Below, piece by piece: positions 1 through 7,448 of a stretch of DNA of 64,000 nt. How positions within the stretch are numbered: position 1 is the stretch's first letter; every line of letters starts with the position of its first letter. Location: assembly GCA_016791385.1 (NCBI GenBank), contig JAEUMR010000047.1:124001-188000 (forward strand). The letters are read 5' to 3'. The translations under genes and the position numbers were made by a program. Below the pieces are notes generated by a model. That model was not told the origin of the DNA. It did no database searches and saw only the letters and a program-made list of their open reading frames with translations. This DNA comes from Hyphomonadaceae bacterium (GTDB lineage Bacteria; Pseudomonadota; Alphaproteobacteria; Caulobacterales; Aquidulcibacteraceae).

Positions 1-2
1 TT

Positions 3-1832
3 GAAGCCGCGCTCGCGACGGGCGGCGAGGCGCCTGCGGCGGCTACGCCCGGCATGACGTTGGCGCAAGTGCGTGAGCGCATCGACGAACTCACGCGCCG
101 CGCTGCGCAAGAAGGGGTGCAGGAGGGCGCGCCGATCGAAGCGCGCATGGAGCTGGCGCGCTTCCTGCTGCAGAACGAATTCGCCGCAGAGGCGCTCGGC
201 GCGCTGCGGATTGTCGCCATCAATCAGGGCGACATCGTTGAAACCGATGCCGAATACCGGCTGATGCGCGGCGCCGCCAGTGTCATGATGGGCCGCGCGA
301 GCGCGGGCCTTGCAGATCTCAACGCCTCGGCGCTGATGAACAATCCTTCGGCGGCGCTCTGGCGCGGCTACGCGGCATCGCTGCGTCAGGAATGGGCCGA
401 TGCCCGCCGCGAGCTGGAGCGCGGCGCGCCGGCGATGGAAGAACATCCCCCGGCTTGGCGCGCGCGCTTTCAGCTCGCGCTGGCGAACGCGGCGCTTGAA
501 CTCAACGATCACGCCGCCGCCGAGGCCGCCGCCAGCGCAGCGCTCGGCCAGGCGACCGATCAGCACTTGCGGCTGGAAGCGCAGCTGGTGCAGGCCCGCG
601 TCGCCGAGGAACGAGGCGAAGCGCCACGGGCGCTGCAATTGTTCGATGCGCTTGCTTCAGCGCGCGATGAAGAAGTGGCCGTGCGGGCGACGCTGGAGGC
701 GATCCGTCTGCGCCGCGCCACGGGCGTGATGCAGGCTGTTAACGTCGTCGAGCCGCTTGAGGCGCTGCGCTTCCGTTGGCGCGGCGATGCGCTCGAACTC
801 GCGATCGTCGGCGAATTGGGGCAGGCCTATTCCGAACTCAACCGCTGGCGCGATGCGCTGGCGACCATGCGCGTTGCCGCGGATCGCTTCCCGTCCGACG
901 TCGCCGCGCGCCAATTGCGCGCCGACATGACGACGCTGTTCGAGCGCCTATTCCTCGATGGTGAGGCCGATCAGCTCGAACCGATCCAGGCGCTGGGGCT
1001 GTTCTACGAGTTCAGCGATTTGACGCCCGTCGGCCCCAATGGCGACCGCATCGTGCGTCTGCTTGCGGGCCGTCTGGTGAACGTCGATCTCTTGGAGCAG
1101 GCGGCGCAATTGCTGCAGCATCAGGTCGACGAACGCCTGCAGGGCATGAGCAAGGCGCAAGTCGCCGCCGATCTCGCCGCCATCTATTTGATGGACCACA
1201 AGGCTGATCAGGCGCTGGTCGCGCTGTCGTCGACGCGGCTGCCGAACATGCCGCAAGCTTTGTTGGCTGATCGCCGCATTCTCGAAGCACGCGCTTTGCT
1301 CGATCTCGGCCGCCTCGACGGCGCCGTCGAGCTGGTAGAGCGCGACCGCAGCGAGGAAGCGCAGAGCGTGCGCGCCGAGGCCGCATGGCGTGCGCGTGAC
1401 TGGGATCGCGCCTCGACGGAATTGCGGACGCTGATCGGCATGCGCAATCGCGCGCAACCGCTTGATGCGCACGGGCGCCAAGTCGTGCTGCGCGCTGCTA
1501 TAGCCATGACGCTCGCCGGCAACGAAGACGGCGTGCGCGCGCTCTACCGCGAGCACGCCGGCGATATGGCCAACACCAGCGACGCCGATGCGTTCGAAGT
1601 CGTCGCCTCCGGCGTGCAGGCGGAAGGGGCGGCCATTCGCGACGTGGCGCGGTCTGTCGCCCGCACCGATCTGCTCGATCGTTTCATGCAGCGCTTGCGC
1701 GAGAATATGACCGCCGAGGCAAATCGCCCGGCAGCCGTTGCGGCGCAAGCTGGCCAAACGCCGGCGCAGCCGAGCGTCGCTCGCCAACCGCCGGCTGCTG
1801 CAGCGCCCCAGCGTCCAGCGGCTGGCGCCTAG
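3..1832 (+). CDS. TPR-rich protein, 5' end outside the window
   Basis: The reading frame is open from base 3 with no start codon needed: 17 residues rich in Ala, Gly and Pro precede the first ATG at 54, so the gene very probably begins before the window. The visible ~609 residues are made of degenerate helical A/L/E/R-rich repeats of the tetratricopeptide type, with alternating small and aromatic positions, and end in a low-complexity Ala/Pro/Gln tail over the last ~35 residues. No catalytic motif is visible. TPR scaffolds usually mediate protein-protein contacts; no partner can be named. The next gene follows after 68 bp on the same strand but has its own promoter-like sequence. Confidence 0.75.
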   Translation, partial: EAALATGGEAPAAATPGMTLAQVRERIDELTRRAAQEGVQEGAPIEARMELARFLLQNEFAAEALGALRIVAINQGDIVETDAEYRLMRGAASVMMGRASAGLADLNASALMNNPSAALWRGYAASLRQEWADARRELERGAPAMEEHPPAWRARFQLALANAALELNDHAAAEAAASAALGQATDQHLRLEAQLVQARVAEERGEAPRALQLFDALASARDEEVAVRATLEAIRLRRATGVMQAVNVVEPLEALRFRWRGDALELAIVGELGQAYSELNRWRDALATMRVAADRFPSDVAARQLRADMTTLFERLFLDGEADQLEPIQALGLFYEFSDLTPVGPNGDRIVRLLAGRLVNVDLLEQAAQLLQHQVDERLQGMSKAQVAADLAAIYLMDHKADQALVALSSTRLPNMPQALLADRRILEARALLDLGRLDGAVELVERDRSEEAQSVRAEAAWRARDWDRASTELRTLIGMRNRAQPLDAHGRQVVLRAAIAMTLAGNEDGVRALYREHAGDMANTSDADAFEVVASGVQAEGAAIRDVARSVARTDLLDRFMQRLRENMTAEANRPAAVAAQAGQTPAQPSVARQPPAAAAPQRPAAGA

Positions 1833-1861
1833 CGCCCTCTGGGCGTGCTTAACGCAAATTG

Positions 1862-1892
1862 TTGAAGCGGCGCAGGCGCCATCGGCTATAAC
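1862..1892 (+). promoter_or_regulatory. candidate Caulobacter-type promoter, probably leaderless
   Basis: A TTGAAGC box at 1862-1868 and GCTATAAC at 1885-1892 are separated by 16 bp. The second box matches the GCtANAWC -10 consensus described for Caulobacter housekeeping promoters at every position. Its end lies 8 bp before the ATG at 1901, so transcription would start at or next to the start codon. The -35 match is only partial and the spacing slightly long. Confidence 0.4.
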
Positions 1893-1900
1893 GCGCCGGC

Positions 1901-2581
1901 ATGATTTCCATCGTGATCCCGACGCTCAACGCCGCCGCGCATTTGCCGCGCGCACTGACGCCGCTTGTCGATGGCGTCGCGCGCGGACTGGTGAAACAGG
2001 TGATCATCGCCGACGGCGGCTCGCAGGACGAGACATTGGAGATCGCCGACGCCGCCGGTTGCGACATCGTCAGCGCGCCGCAAGGGCGGGCCAAGCAATT
2101 GCGCGCCGGCGCCGATGCGGCGCGGGGCAAGTGGCTGCTGTTTCTGCACGCGGACACGACGTTGTGTCCGGGCTGGATCGAAGAATGCGAGCGCTTCATG
2201 GCCTCGCCGCACGCGCGAATGCACGCAGCTGCCTTCCGCTTGGCGTTCGACGATCCATCGCCGGAAGCGAAGAAGGTGGTGTTCTGGGCCCGGCTGCGCG
2301 CACAGCTGCTGAAGCTGCCCTATGGCGATCAGGGATTGCTGATCTCGCGTTTGTTGTACGACGGACTCGGCGGCTATCCCGACATTCCGCTGATGGAAGA
2401 TGTCGAGCTGGTGCGCCGCATCGGCCGCCGCCGCTTAGTCTTGTTCAACACCGAAGCGGTGACGAGCGCGGAGAAGTATCGCCGCGACGGTTATCGCAAA
2501 CGCGCGTGGCGCAATGTTGGCCTCATGGCGCGCTACCTGATGGGGGCTGATCCCGCAGAGCTCGCCAAAGCCTATGATTGA
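1901..2581 (+). CDS. family 2 glycosyltransferase (TIGR04283-like)
   Basis: A 226-residue GT-A fold glycosyltransferase. The N-terminus has the typical VIPTLNAAAHLP nucleotide-binding strand, followed by ADGGSQDET near residue 40 and an HADT motif near residue 85 in the DXD position. It resembles the short 'rSAM/selenodomain-associated transferase 2' group. It overlaps the next gene by 8 bp, so the two are translationally coupled, and the partner is the matching 'transferase 1' family, a pairing seen in many genomes. No signal peptide or membrane segment is evident. The acceptor cannot be read from sequence. The radical-SAM partner that gave the family its name is not in this window. Confidence 0.85.
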   Translation: MISIVIPTLNAAAHLPRALTPLVDGVARGLVKQVIIADGGSQDETLEIADAAGCDIVSAPQGRAKQLRAGADAARGKWLLFLHADTTLCPGWIEECERFMASPHARMHAAAFRLAFDDPSPEAKKVVFWARLRAQLLKLPYGDQGLLISRLLYDGLGGYPDIPLMEDVELVRRIGRRRLVLFNTEAVTSAEKYRRDGYRKRAWRNVGLMARYLMGADPAELAKAYD

Positions 2582-3167
2582 GCGGCCAACGCTCATCATC
2601 ATGGCGAAGGCGCCGCGGCTGGGGCACGGCAAGAGCCGGCTCGCGAGAGATATTGGCCGCGTCGAAGCGTGGCGCGTCAACCGGCGGCTCAATGCGCACA
2701 CGCTGCGCGCCGCAGCCGATCTGCGTTGGCGCAGCGTTTTGTGTGTCGCGCCCGATCAGGCGCTGGCTCTTGATTTGCCCGGCGTGTGGCCGCGCGCACA
2801 GCCGCGCATCGCGCAGGGGCGTGGCGACCTTGGCGCGCGTATGGCGCGCGCGCTCAGGCGGCATCGCCTGGTGGCGATGATCGGAACCGATTGTCCCGGA
2901 CTTTCGCGCCGTCACATCGCCGCGGCGTTCGAGGCGCTGCGGCGCAAGCCGTTTGCGCTTGGGCCCACGTCGGACGGCGGCTTCTGGATCATCGCGGCGC
3001 GGCGCGGCGCCGAGGCGGCGCGGGCGATGTCTGGCGTGCGCTGGTCAACCCGACATGCAGCGCGGGACGTGATTGCCAATCTCGGCCGTGAGCGGGTCGC
3101 TCTTGTTGCAGCACTGCAGGATGTAGACAGCGCTGCGGATCTAGCCGCGTTCAGCGCGAAGCGTTGA
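2574..3167 (+). CDS. DUF2064 / TIGR04282-like nucleotidyl- or glycosyltransferase
   Basis: A 197-residue protein starting with IIMAKAPRLGHGKSRLARD, a strand-loop like the nucleotide-binding start of CobY/MobA-type transferases, followed by the MIGTDCPGL motif near residue 103 and the GPTSDGGFWII motif near 133 that are diagnostic of the DUF2064 (transferase 1) family. Its ATG lies inside the end of the upstream glycosyltransferase gene. The 3' end overlaps the convergent lytic transglycosylase gene by 17 bp. The biochemical role of the family is poorly known; some members sit in arsenosugar pathways, for which there is no other evidence here. Confidence 0.8.
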   Translation: MIERPTLIIMAKAPRLGHGKSRLARDIGRVEAWRVNRRLNAHTLRAAADLRWRSVLCVAPDQALALDLPGVWPRAQPRIAQGRGDLGARMARALRRHRLVAMIGTDCPGLSRRHIAAAFEALRRKPFALGPTSDGGFWIIAARRGAEAARAMSGVRWSTRHAARDVIANLGRERVALVAALQDVDSAADLAAFSAKR

Positions 3168-4755
3168 CGCCGTCGATCCGGCCCGCGCTCATCTGATCGA
3201 GTGGGGTGTAGAGCGCCGGTTGCCCCGAAGCCAGGCGATCAAGTTCGGGCGTTGGTTGGCCGTAGCGCTTGCGGCAAAGCGCCATGTGCGACAGCGCGCG
3301 CTCGGCGTAGTCGCGGCTCTCGGCGCGCGGCAGCAATTCGAGCAGCAACAGCGGGTCCATATCGGCCGGTTGCGTCTGCAGCCAGCGCGCAAGCCAGCCG
3401 GGGCCGCCATTGTAGGCGGCGAACACGCGGGCGAGGTCGCCGTCATTGTGGAACTCGTCCATCAGCCAGCGCAGATAGTCCTGGCCAAGACGCATGTTGA
3501 GGCCCGGTTCGAACAGCGCGGCCGGCTGGCGGCGATAATTCGTCGAGCGATCCATGTCGCGCGCGGTTGACGGCAACAGCTGCATCAAGCCGCGCGCGTT
3601 GGAAACGCTGACCGCCTTCGGATTGAAATAGCTCTCTTGCCGCACGATTGCGTAGAGCACGGCGCGGTCGAGCGTGAAGCCGTCTTCCGGCTCGAACGAG
3701 GTGCTGGGGCAAAAGCCGGCGGCGACGTCGGGGCCGCCATACTCAGCTGCGCGCAGTTGCGCCGAAGGCGCTTGTAGCGCGATCGCGAGGGCGAGATAGG
3801 TGCGGTCGTCTTGCGAAGCGAGATCGCCATGCAGGCGGCGCAGCTCGCTCTCGACTTCGGAGAGGCGGCCAAGCTGGCCGAGTGCAGCTGCGCGGCGCGC
3901 TGCGGGGTGGCTCTCGACGAAGCGCTCGACCACCGCGTTGTCGACTTGCGGCGGCTCGAAGGAGAGGCTGCTCTCGCGGCCAAGCTGGGCTTCGGCGAGC
4001 TGGCCGTAGAAGGTCCAGGGCCGGCGCGCGGCTTCTTCGAGGTGATACATCACGCCGTTGGTTTCGCCCGCGGCGAGACGCGAGCGTGCGGCCCAATAAT
4101 GCGCAGCGGCCATAGCCCAGCCGCCGTGATGGGGCCATTGCGACGCGGCTTCGAACTCGCGCACGGCTTCGGCGTAGTCATGTTGCTGATAGGCGATGAG
4201 CCCGAGCTGCCAGTGTGCCTGGCCCGAGCGCGGTCCGTCGGCTTGCGCGTAGGCGAGCGCCCGGGCGCCGTCAGCGTCTCCGGCGGCGATGCGCTGGACG
4301 ATCTGTTCGATGCCGGCGCGGGCCGAGGCGGTATCGCCCGGGATCGGCGGCGGCGTCCCCGGTAGCGTGCGGCGCCCGCTCCCATCTGGCGACGGCGCTT
4401 GCACGCCGCGGCGGCTGGCACGGCGCGAACGGGAATCCATGGCGCGGTCATAAACCGCTGAGGCCATGCCGTACTCGCCATAATGGTTGAGCCAGCTGGT
4501 GTACTCGTTCCAGCTGGCGCGATAGGCGGGCGAGAGCAGCATGCGGCCGCGCACCGCGCCGACCAGAATGTCGTCATCGACGCGCGCCAAAGCGGTGCTG
4601 ACACCGCGCCAATTGTGCGCCTCGATCGCAGAGAAGGCGTCGCGATACGCCGCCTCGTCATGCTCAGACAGCGCAACGATGCGTTGCGCGAACGCCGGCG
4701 TGGCGATGCTGGCGAAAGCGGCGCACAGAGCGGCGAGGGCGGAGCGCAACGTCAT
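3151..4755 (-). CDS. soluble lytic murein transglycosylase
   Basis: A 534-residue periplasmic enzyme that cleaves the MurNAc-GlcNAc bond of peptidoglycan with 1,6-anhydro product formation. Residues 1-23 form a signal peptide ending AFA. The middle (about 150-330) is an alpha-helical superhelical region. The C-terminal SLT domain carries catalytic Glu374 in VRQESYFNPKA, then GLMQLLPSTA (389-398) and AYNGGPGWLARW (447-458), all hallmark motifs. It lies 27 bp downstream of the uracil-DNA glycosylase gene on the same strand and may be cotranscribed. The stop region overlaps the convergent DUF2064 gene. Confidence 0.95.
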   Translation of the reverse strand: MTLRSALAALCAAFASIATPAFAQRIVALSEHDEAAYRDAFSAIEAHNWRGVSTALARVDDDILVGAVRGRMLLSPAYRASWNEYTSWLNHYGEYGMASAVYDRAMDSRSRRASRRGVQAPSPDGSGRRTLPGTPPPIPGDTASARAGIEQIVQRIAAGDADGARALAYAQADGPRSGQAHWQLGLIAYQQHDYAEAVREFEAASQWPHHGGWAMAAAHYWAARSRLAAGETNGVMYHLEEAARRPWTFYGQLAEAQLGRESSLSFEPPQVDNAVVERFVESHPAARRAAALGQLGRLSEVESELRRLHGDLASQDDRTYLALAIALQAPSAQLRAAEYGGPDVAAGFCPSTSFEPEDGFTLDRAVLYAIVRQESYFNPKAVSVSNARGLMQLLPSTARDMDRSTNYRRQPAALFEPGLNMRLGQDYLRWLMDEFHNDGDLARVFAAYNGGPGWLARWLQTQPADMDPLLLLELLPRAESRDYAERALSHMALCRKRYGQPTPELDRLASGQPALYTPLDQMSAGRIDGVNASR

Positions 4756-4782
4756 CGGAGCTCGTTCTGAAACGTTAACAAA

Positions 4783-5616
4783 CTAGGACTGCGGAGCCCG
4801 ATCCACACCTAACTCCCGGAGCCAGGCATCGACGAGCAGAAGATCATTCCAGGCTAGCCGCTTCTGCTGCGGCTGCCTCAATAGGTATGCGGGATGAAGC
4901 ATGACCATCGCGTTGATGGGCGCTTCCAGGCCCTCCCGGCTATGGGTGAGCCGCCGGCCACGCAGCTTCATCACCCCGTCCTCGCGCTTCAGCACGGTGT
5001 GCGCCGCAGCCTTGCCGGTGAGGATGAGGAGCTTGGGCCGGGATAATTCGATCAGGCGCTCCACGAACGGCAGACAAGCGACAATCTCGCCTTGGGTCGG
5101 GTCGCGGTTGCCCGGTGGGCGCCAATAAATTGTATTGGAAATCAAGACATTAGATTTCCGATCGAGGCCAATCGTGGCGAGCATCCGGTCGAGCAGCTGG
5201 CCCGAACGGCCAACAAACGGCTTGCCTTGCTCGTCCTCGTCCTTGCCCGGGGCCTCGCCGATGATGAGCACCGGGGCCCCCTCGACGCCGTCTGAAAACA
5301 CCGTGTTCCTGGCCGTGGCCTTGAGGGCGCAGCCTTCGAACGCGCTGACGGCTGTTCTCAGTTCGGCGATGGTGCTGGCCGCCTGCGCCAGCGCACGGGC
5401 GCCATCGACGGGCGATTCGGCGGCGCGCCGCAGCCGGGGGGCAGCGACCGGAGGGGCGCTGGGGCGCTCCAGCGGCGGCTTGTGCTGCGGGGCCGCGGCG
5501 GCCGTCTTCGCTGGCGCCGCCGCGTAAATTGCTTCCGCCTCGTCCATGTCGACCCCGGCGCTGCGCCAGAAGGCGAGCAGCGCGCGGGCGGCGGCTTGGT
5601 CGAGGGACGGGATCAT
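4783..5616 (-). CDS. uracil-DNA glycosylase, family 4-like with incomplete Fe-S ligands
   Basis: Removes uracil from DNA to start base-excision repair. With the ATG at 5616 the protein has 277 residues: a variable Ala/Pro-rich N-terminus (about 35-70), then the superfamily motifs LIIGEAPGKDEDEQGKPFVG (117-136), NTIYWRPPGNRDP (161-173) and MLHPAYLLR (239-247). Family 4 enzymes normally hold a 4Fe-4S cluster by four Cys. Here only Cys96 (GCALKAT) and Cys181 (ACLPFV) are present; the other two positions are not Cys. It may belong to the alphaproteobacterial relatives of family 4 that dispense with the cluster. A second ATG at 5625 is possible; the frame continues upstream over the divergent gene but that part looks non-coding. 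Confidence 0.88.
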   Translation of the reverse strand: MIPSLDQAAARALLAFWRSAGVDMDEAEAIYAAAPAKTAAAAPQHKPPLERPSAPPVAAPRLRRAAESPVDGARALAQAASTIAELRTAVSAFEGCALKATARNTVFSDGVEGAPVLIIGEAPGKDEDEQGKPFVGRSGQLLDRMLATIGLDRKSNVLISNTIYWRPPGNRDPTQGEIVACLPFVERLIELSRPKLLILTGKAAAHTVLKREDGVMKLRGRRLTHSREGLEAPINAMVMLHPAYLLRQPQQKRLAWNDLLLVDAWLRELGVDRAPQS

Positions 5617-5667
5617 CGGTCCCATTGTGCAGGGACTCGAACGAAACGACAAAGCGCTCCGAACAGC

Positions 5668-5697
5668 TTGCACTGCACCCTGACCGCTTTGATAAAC
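5668..5697 (+). promoter_or_regulatory. weak candidate promoter for the ETF-QO gene
   Basis: TTGCACT at 5668-5674 and TGATAAAC at 5690-5697 are 15 bp apart in the divergent gap between the uracil-DNA glycosylase and ETF-QO genes. The -35 box is a fair match, the -10 box only partial. Confidence 0.3.
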
Positions 5698-5724
5698 GCG
5701 GCGGGCAAACCGGGAAGGATGGAA

Positions 5725-7401
5725 ATGGCCGACGAAGAGATCGCACGCGACTCGATGGAGTATGACGTCGTGATCGTCGGGGCGGGGCCTGCGGGCCTTT
5801 CCGCCGCCATTCGTCTCAAACAGCTCGCGGCTGCGGCGGGCGGCGAGATTTCCGTCGCCGTGCTGGAGAAGGGCGCCGAGGTCGGCGCGCACATTCTCTC
5901 AGGCGCGGTGATCGATCCGATCAGCCTCAACGAACTTATCCCGGACTGGAAGGAAAAGGGCGCGCCGCTGACGACGCCCGTCACCAAGGACGAGTTCAAG
6001 ATCCTGGGGCCGGCCGGATCAAGTTCGCTGCCGACCTTCCTGATGCCGCCGCTGATGAACAATCACGGCAATTATATCGGCTCGCTCTCGAACCTGACCA
6101 AATGGCTCGGCGGCGAGGCGGAAGCTTTGGGCGTCGAGATATATCCGGGCATGGCCGCGTCGGATGCGGTGTTCGATGACAACGGCGCGCTCAAGGGCGT
6201 GATCGCCGGCGTGTTCGGCGTCGCCAAGGATGGCACGCGCAAGCCGGACTACCAGCCGGGCATGGAATTGCACGGCAAATACGTGCTCATCGCTGAAGGC
6301 GCGCGCGGCTCGCTGGCGAAGGTGCTGCAGCAGCGCTTCGATCTTTGCGATAAGAGCGATCCGCAGAAATACGGCATCGGCATCAAGGAATTGTGGGAAG
6401 TCCCGGCCGAGCAACATAAGCCTGGCCTCGTGCTGCACACGGTCGGTTGGCCGCTCGATGACAAGTCAGGCGGCGGTTCGTTCTTGTACCATTGGGGCGA
6501 GCGTTACGTCTCCGTCGGCTTCGTCGTTCACCTCAATTACAAGAACCCCTACCTCTCGCCGTTCGACGAGTTCCAACGTCACAAGCTGCATCCGGAGATC
6601 AGCCACCACATCGAAGGCGGTAAGCGCGTCGCGTACGGCGCGCGTGCAATCACCGAGGGCGGTCTGCAATCGGTGCCGAAGCTCGTCTTCCCGGGCGGCG
6701 CTTTGATCGGTTGCTCGGCGGGCTTCGTGAACGTGCCGCGCATTAAGGGCAGTCACAACGCGATGAAGACCGGCATGATGGCGGCTGAGGCCGCGTTCGC
6801 CGCCATCAGCGCGGGCCGTCAGCGCGATATGCTCGACGAGTATCAGGACGCCTACCGGCAGAGCCGCGTGTTCAAGGACCTCAACCTTGTCCGCAACGCC
6901 AAACCGCTGCTGTCCAAGCTCGGCACCTTCTGGGGCGGCGTCGTCGGCATGGCCGACATGTGGACGACCACGCTGCTCGGCGGCTTCTCGTTCCTCGGCA
7001 CGCTCAGCCACGGCAAGTCGGACGCGGCTTCGACTGAGGCGGCGAAGAAGCACAAGCCGATCGCTTACCCTAAGCCTGACGGCGTGCTCACCTTCGATAA
7101 GCCGAGTTCGGTTTATCTCTCGAACACCAATCACGACGAGGACCAGCCCTCGCACCTGAAGCTCAAGGACGCCTCGATCCCAATCGCGGTGAACTTGCCC
7201 GAATACGCCGAACCGGCGCAGCGTTATTGCCCGGCCGGGGTCTATGAGGTGCTTTACGACGAGTCCGGCAAGAACCCGCGTTTCCAGATCAACGCGCAAA
7301 ACTGCGTTCACTGCAAAACTTGCGACATCAAAGATCCGAGCCAGAATATAGTCTGGACCACCCCGGAAGGCGGCGGCGGCCCCAACTACGCCAATCTTTA
7401 G
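5725..7401 (+). CDS. electron-transfer flavoprotein-ubiquinone oxidoreductase
   Basis: Passes electrons from reduced ETF (fed by acyl-CoA and other dehydrogenases) to membrane ubiquinone. The 558-residue protein has an N-terminal FAD-binding motif VIVGAGPAGLSAAIRLK near residue 15, the GAHILSGAVIDP loop near 55, a second FAD segment GGALIGCSAGFVNVP, and a C-terminal ferredoxin-like domain with the 4Fe-4S ligands YCPAGVYEV and NCVHCKTCDIKDP. Full length for the family. The ATG at 5725 is preferred because GGAAGG (5713-5718) sits 6 bp upstream; the ATG at 5719 would touch the Shine-Dalgarno. ETF subunit genes are not in the window. A fatty-acid-CoA ligase gene further on fits beta-oxidation. 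Confidence 0.95.
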   Translation: MADEEIARDSMEYDVVIVGAGPAGLSAAIRLKQLAAAAGGEISVAVLEKGAEVGAHILSGAVIDPISLNELIPDWKEKGAPLTTPVTKDEFKILGPAGSSSLPTFLMPPLMNNHGNYIGSLSNLTKWLGGEAEALGVEIYPGMAASDAVFDDNGALKGVIAGVFGVAKDGTRKPDYQPGMELHGKYVLIAEGARGSLAKVLQQRFDLCDKSDPQKYGIGIKELWEVPAEQHKPGLVLHTVGWPLDDKSGGGSFLYHWGERYVSVGFVVHLNYKNPYLSPFDEFQRHKLHPEISHHIEGGKRVAYGARAITEGGLQSVPKLVFPGGALIGCSAGFVNVPRIKGSHNAMKTGMMAAEAAFAAISAGRQRDMLDEYQDAYRQSRVFKDLNLVRNAKPLLSKLGTFWGGVVGMADMWTTTLLGGFSFLGTLSHGKSDAASTEAAKKHKPIAYPKPDGVLTFDKPSSVYLSNTNHDEDQPSHLKLKDASIPIAVNLPEYAEPAQRYCPAGVYEVLYDESGKNPRFQINAQNCVHCKTCDIKDPSQNIVWTTPEGGGGPNYANL

Positions 7402-7448
7402 GCGTGAGACTGGCCGCCCGGCCCGCACTCTCGCGGGAGAAAGGACGA

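Noticed and set aside
1831-1846. Small hairpin after the first TPR gene as terminator
   Set aside because: Only five pairs with a 3-nt loop and no T-run; too weak to call in DNA of this GC content.
5482-5724. N-terminal extension of the ETF-QO frame
   Set aside because: The extension overlaps the divergent uracil-DNA glycosylase gene and its promoter region; a good ribosome site supports ATG 5725.
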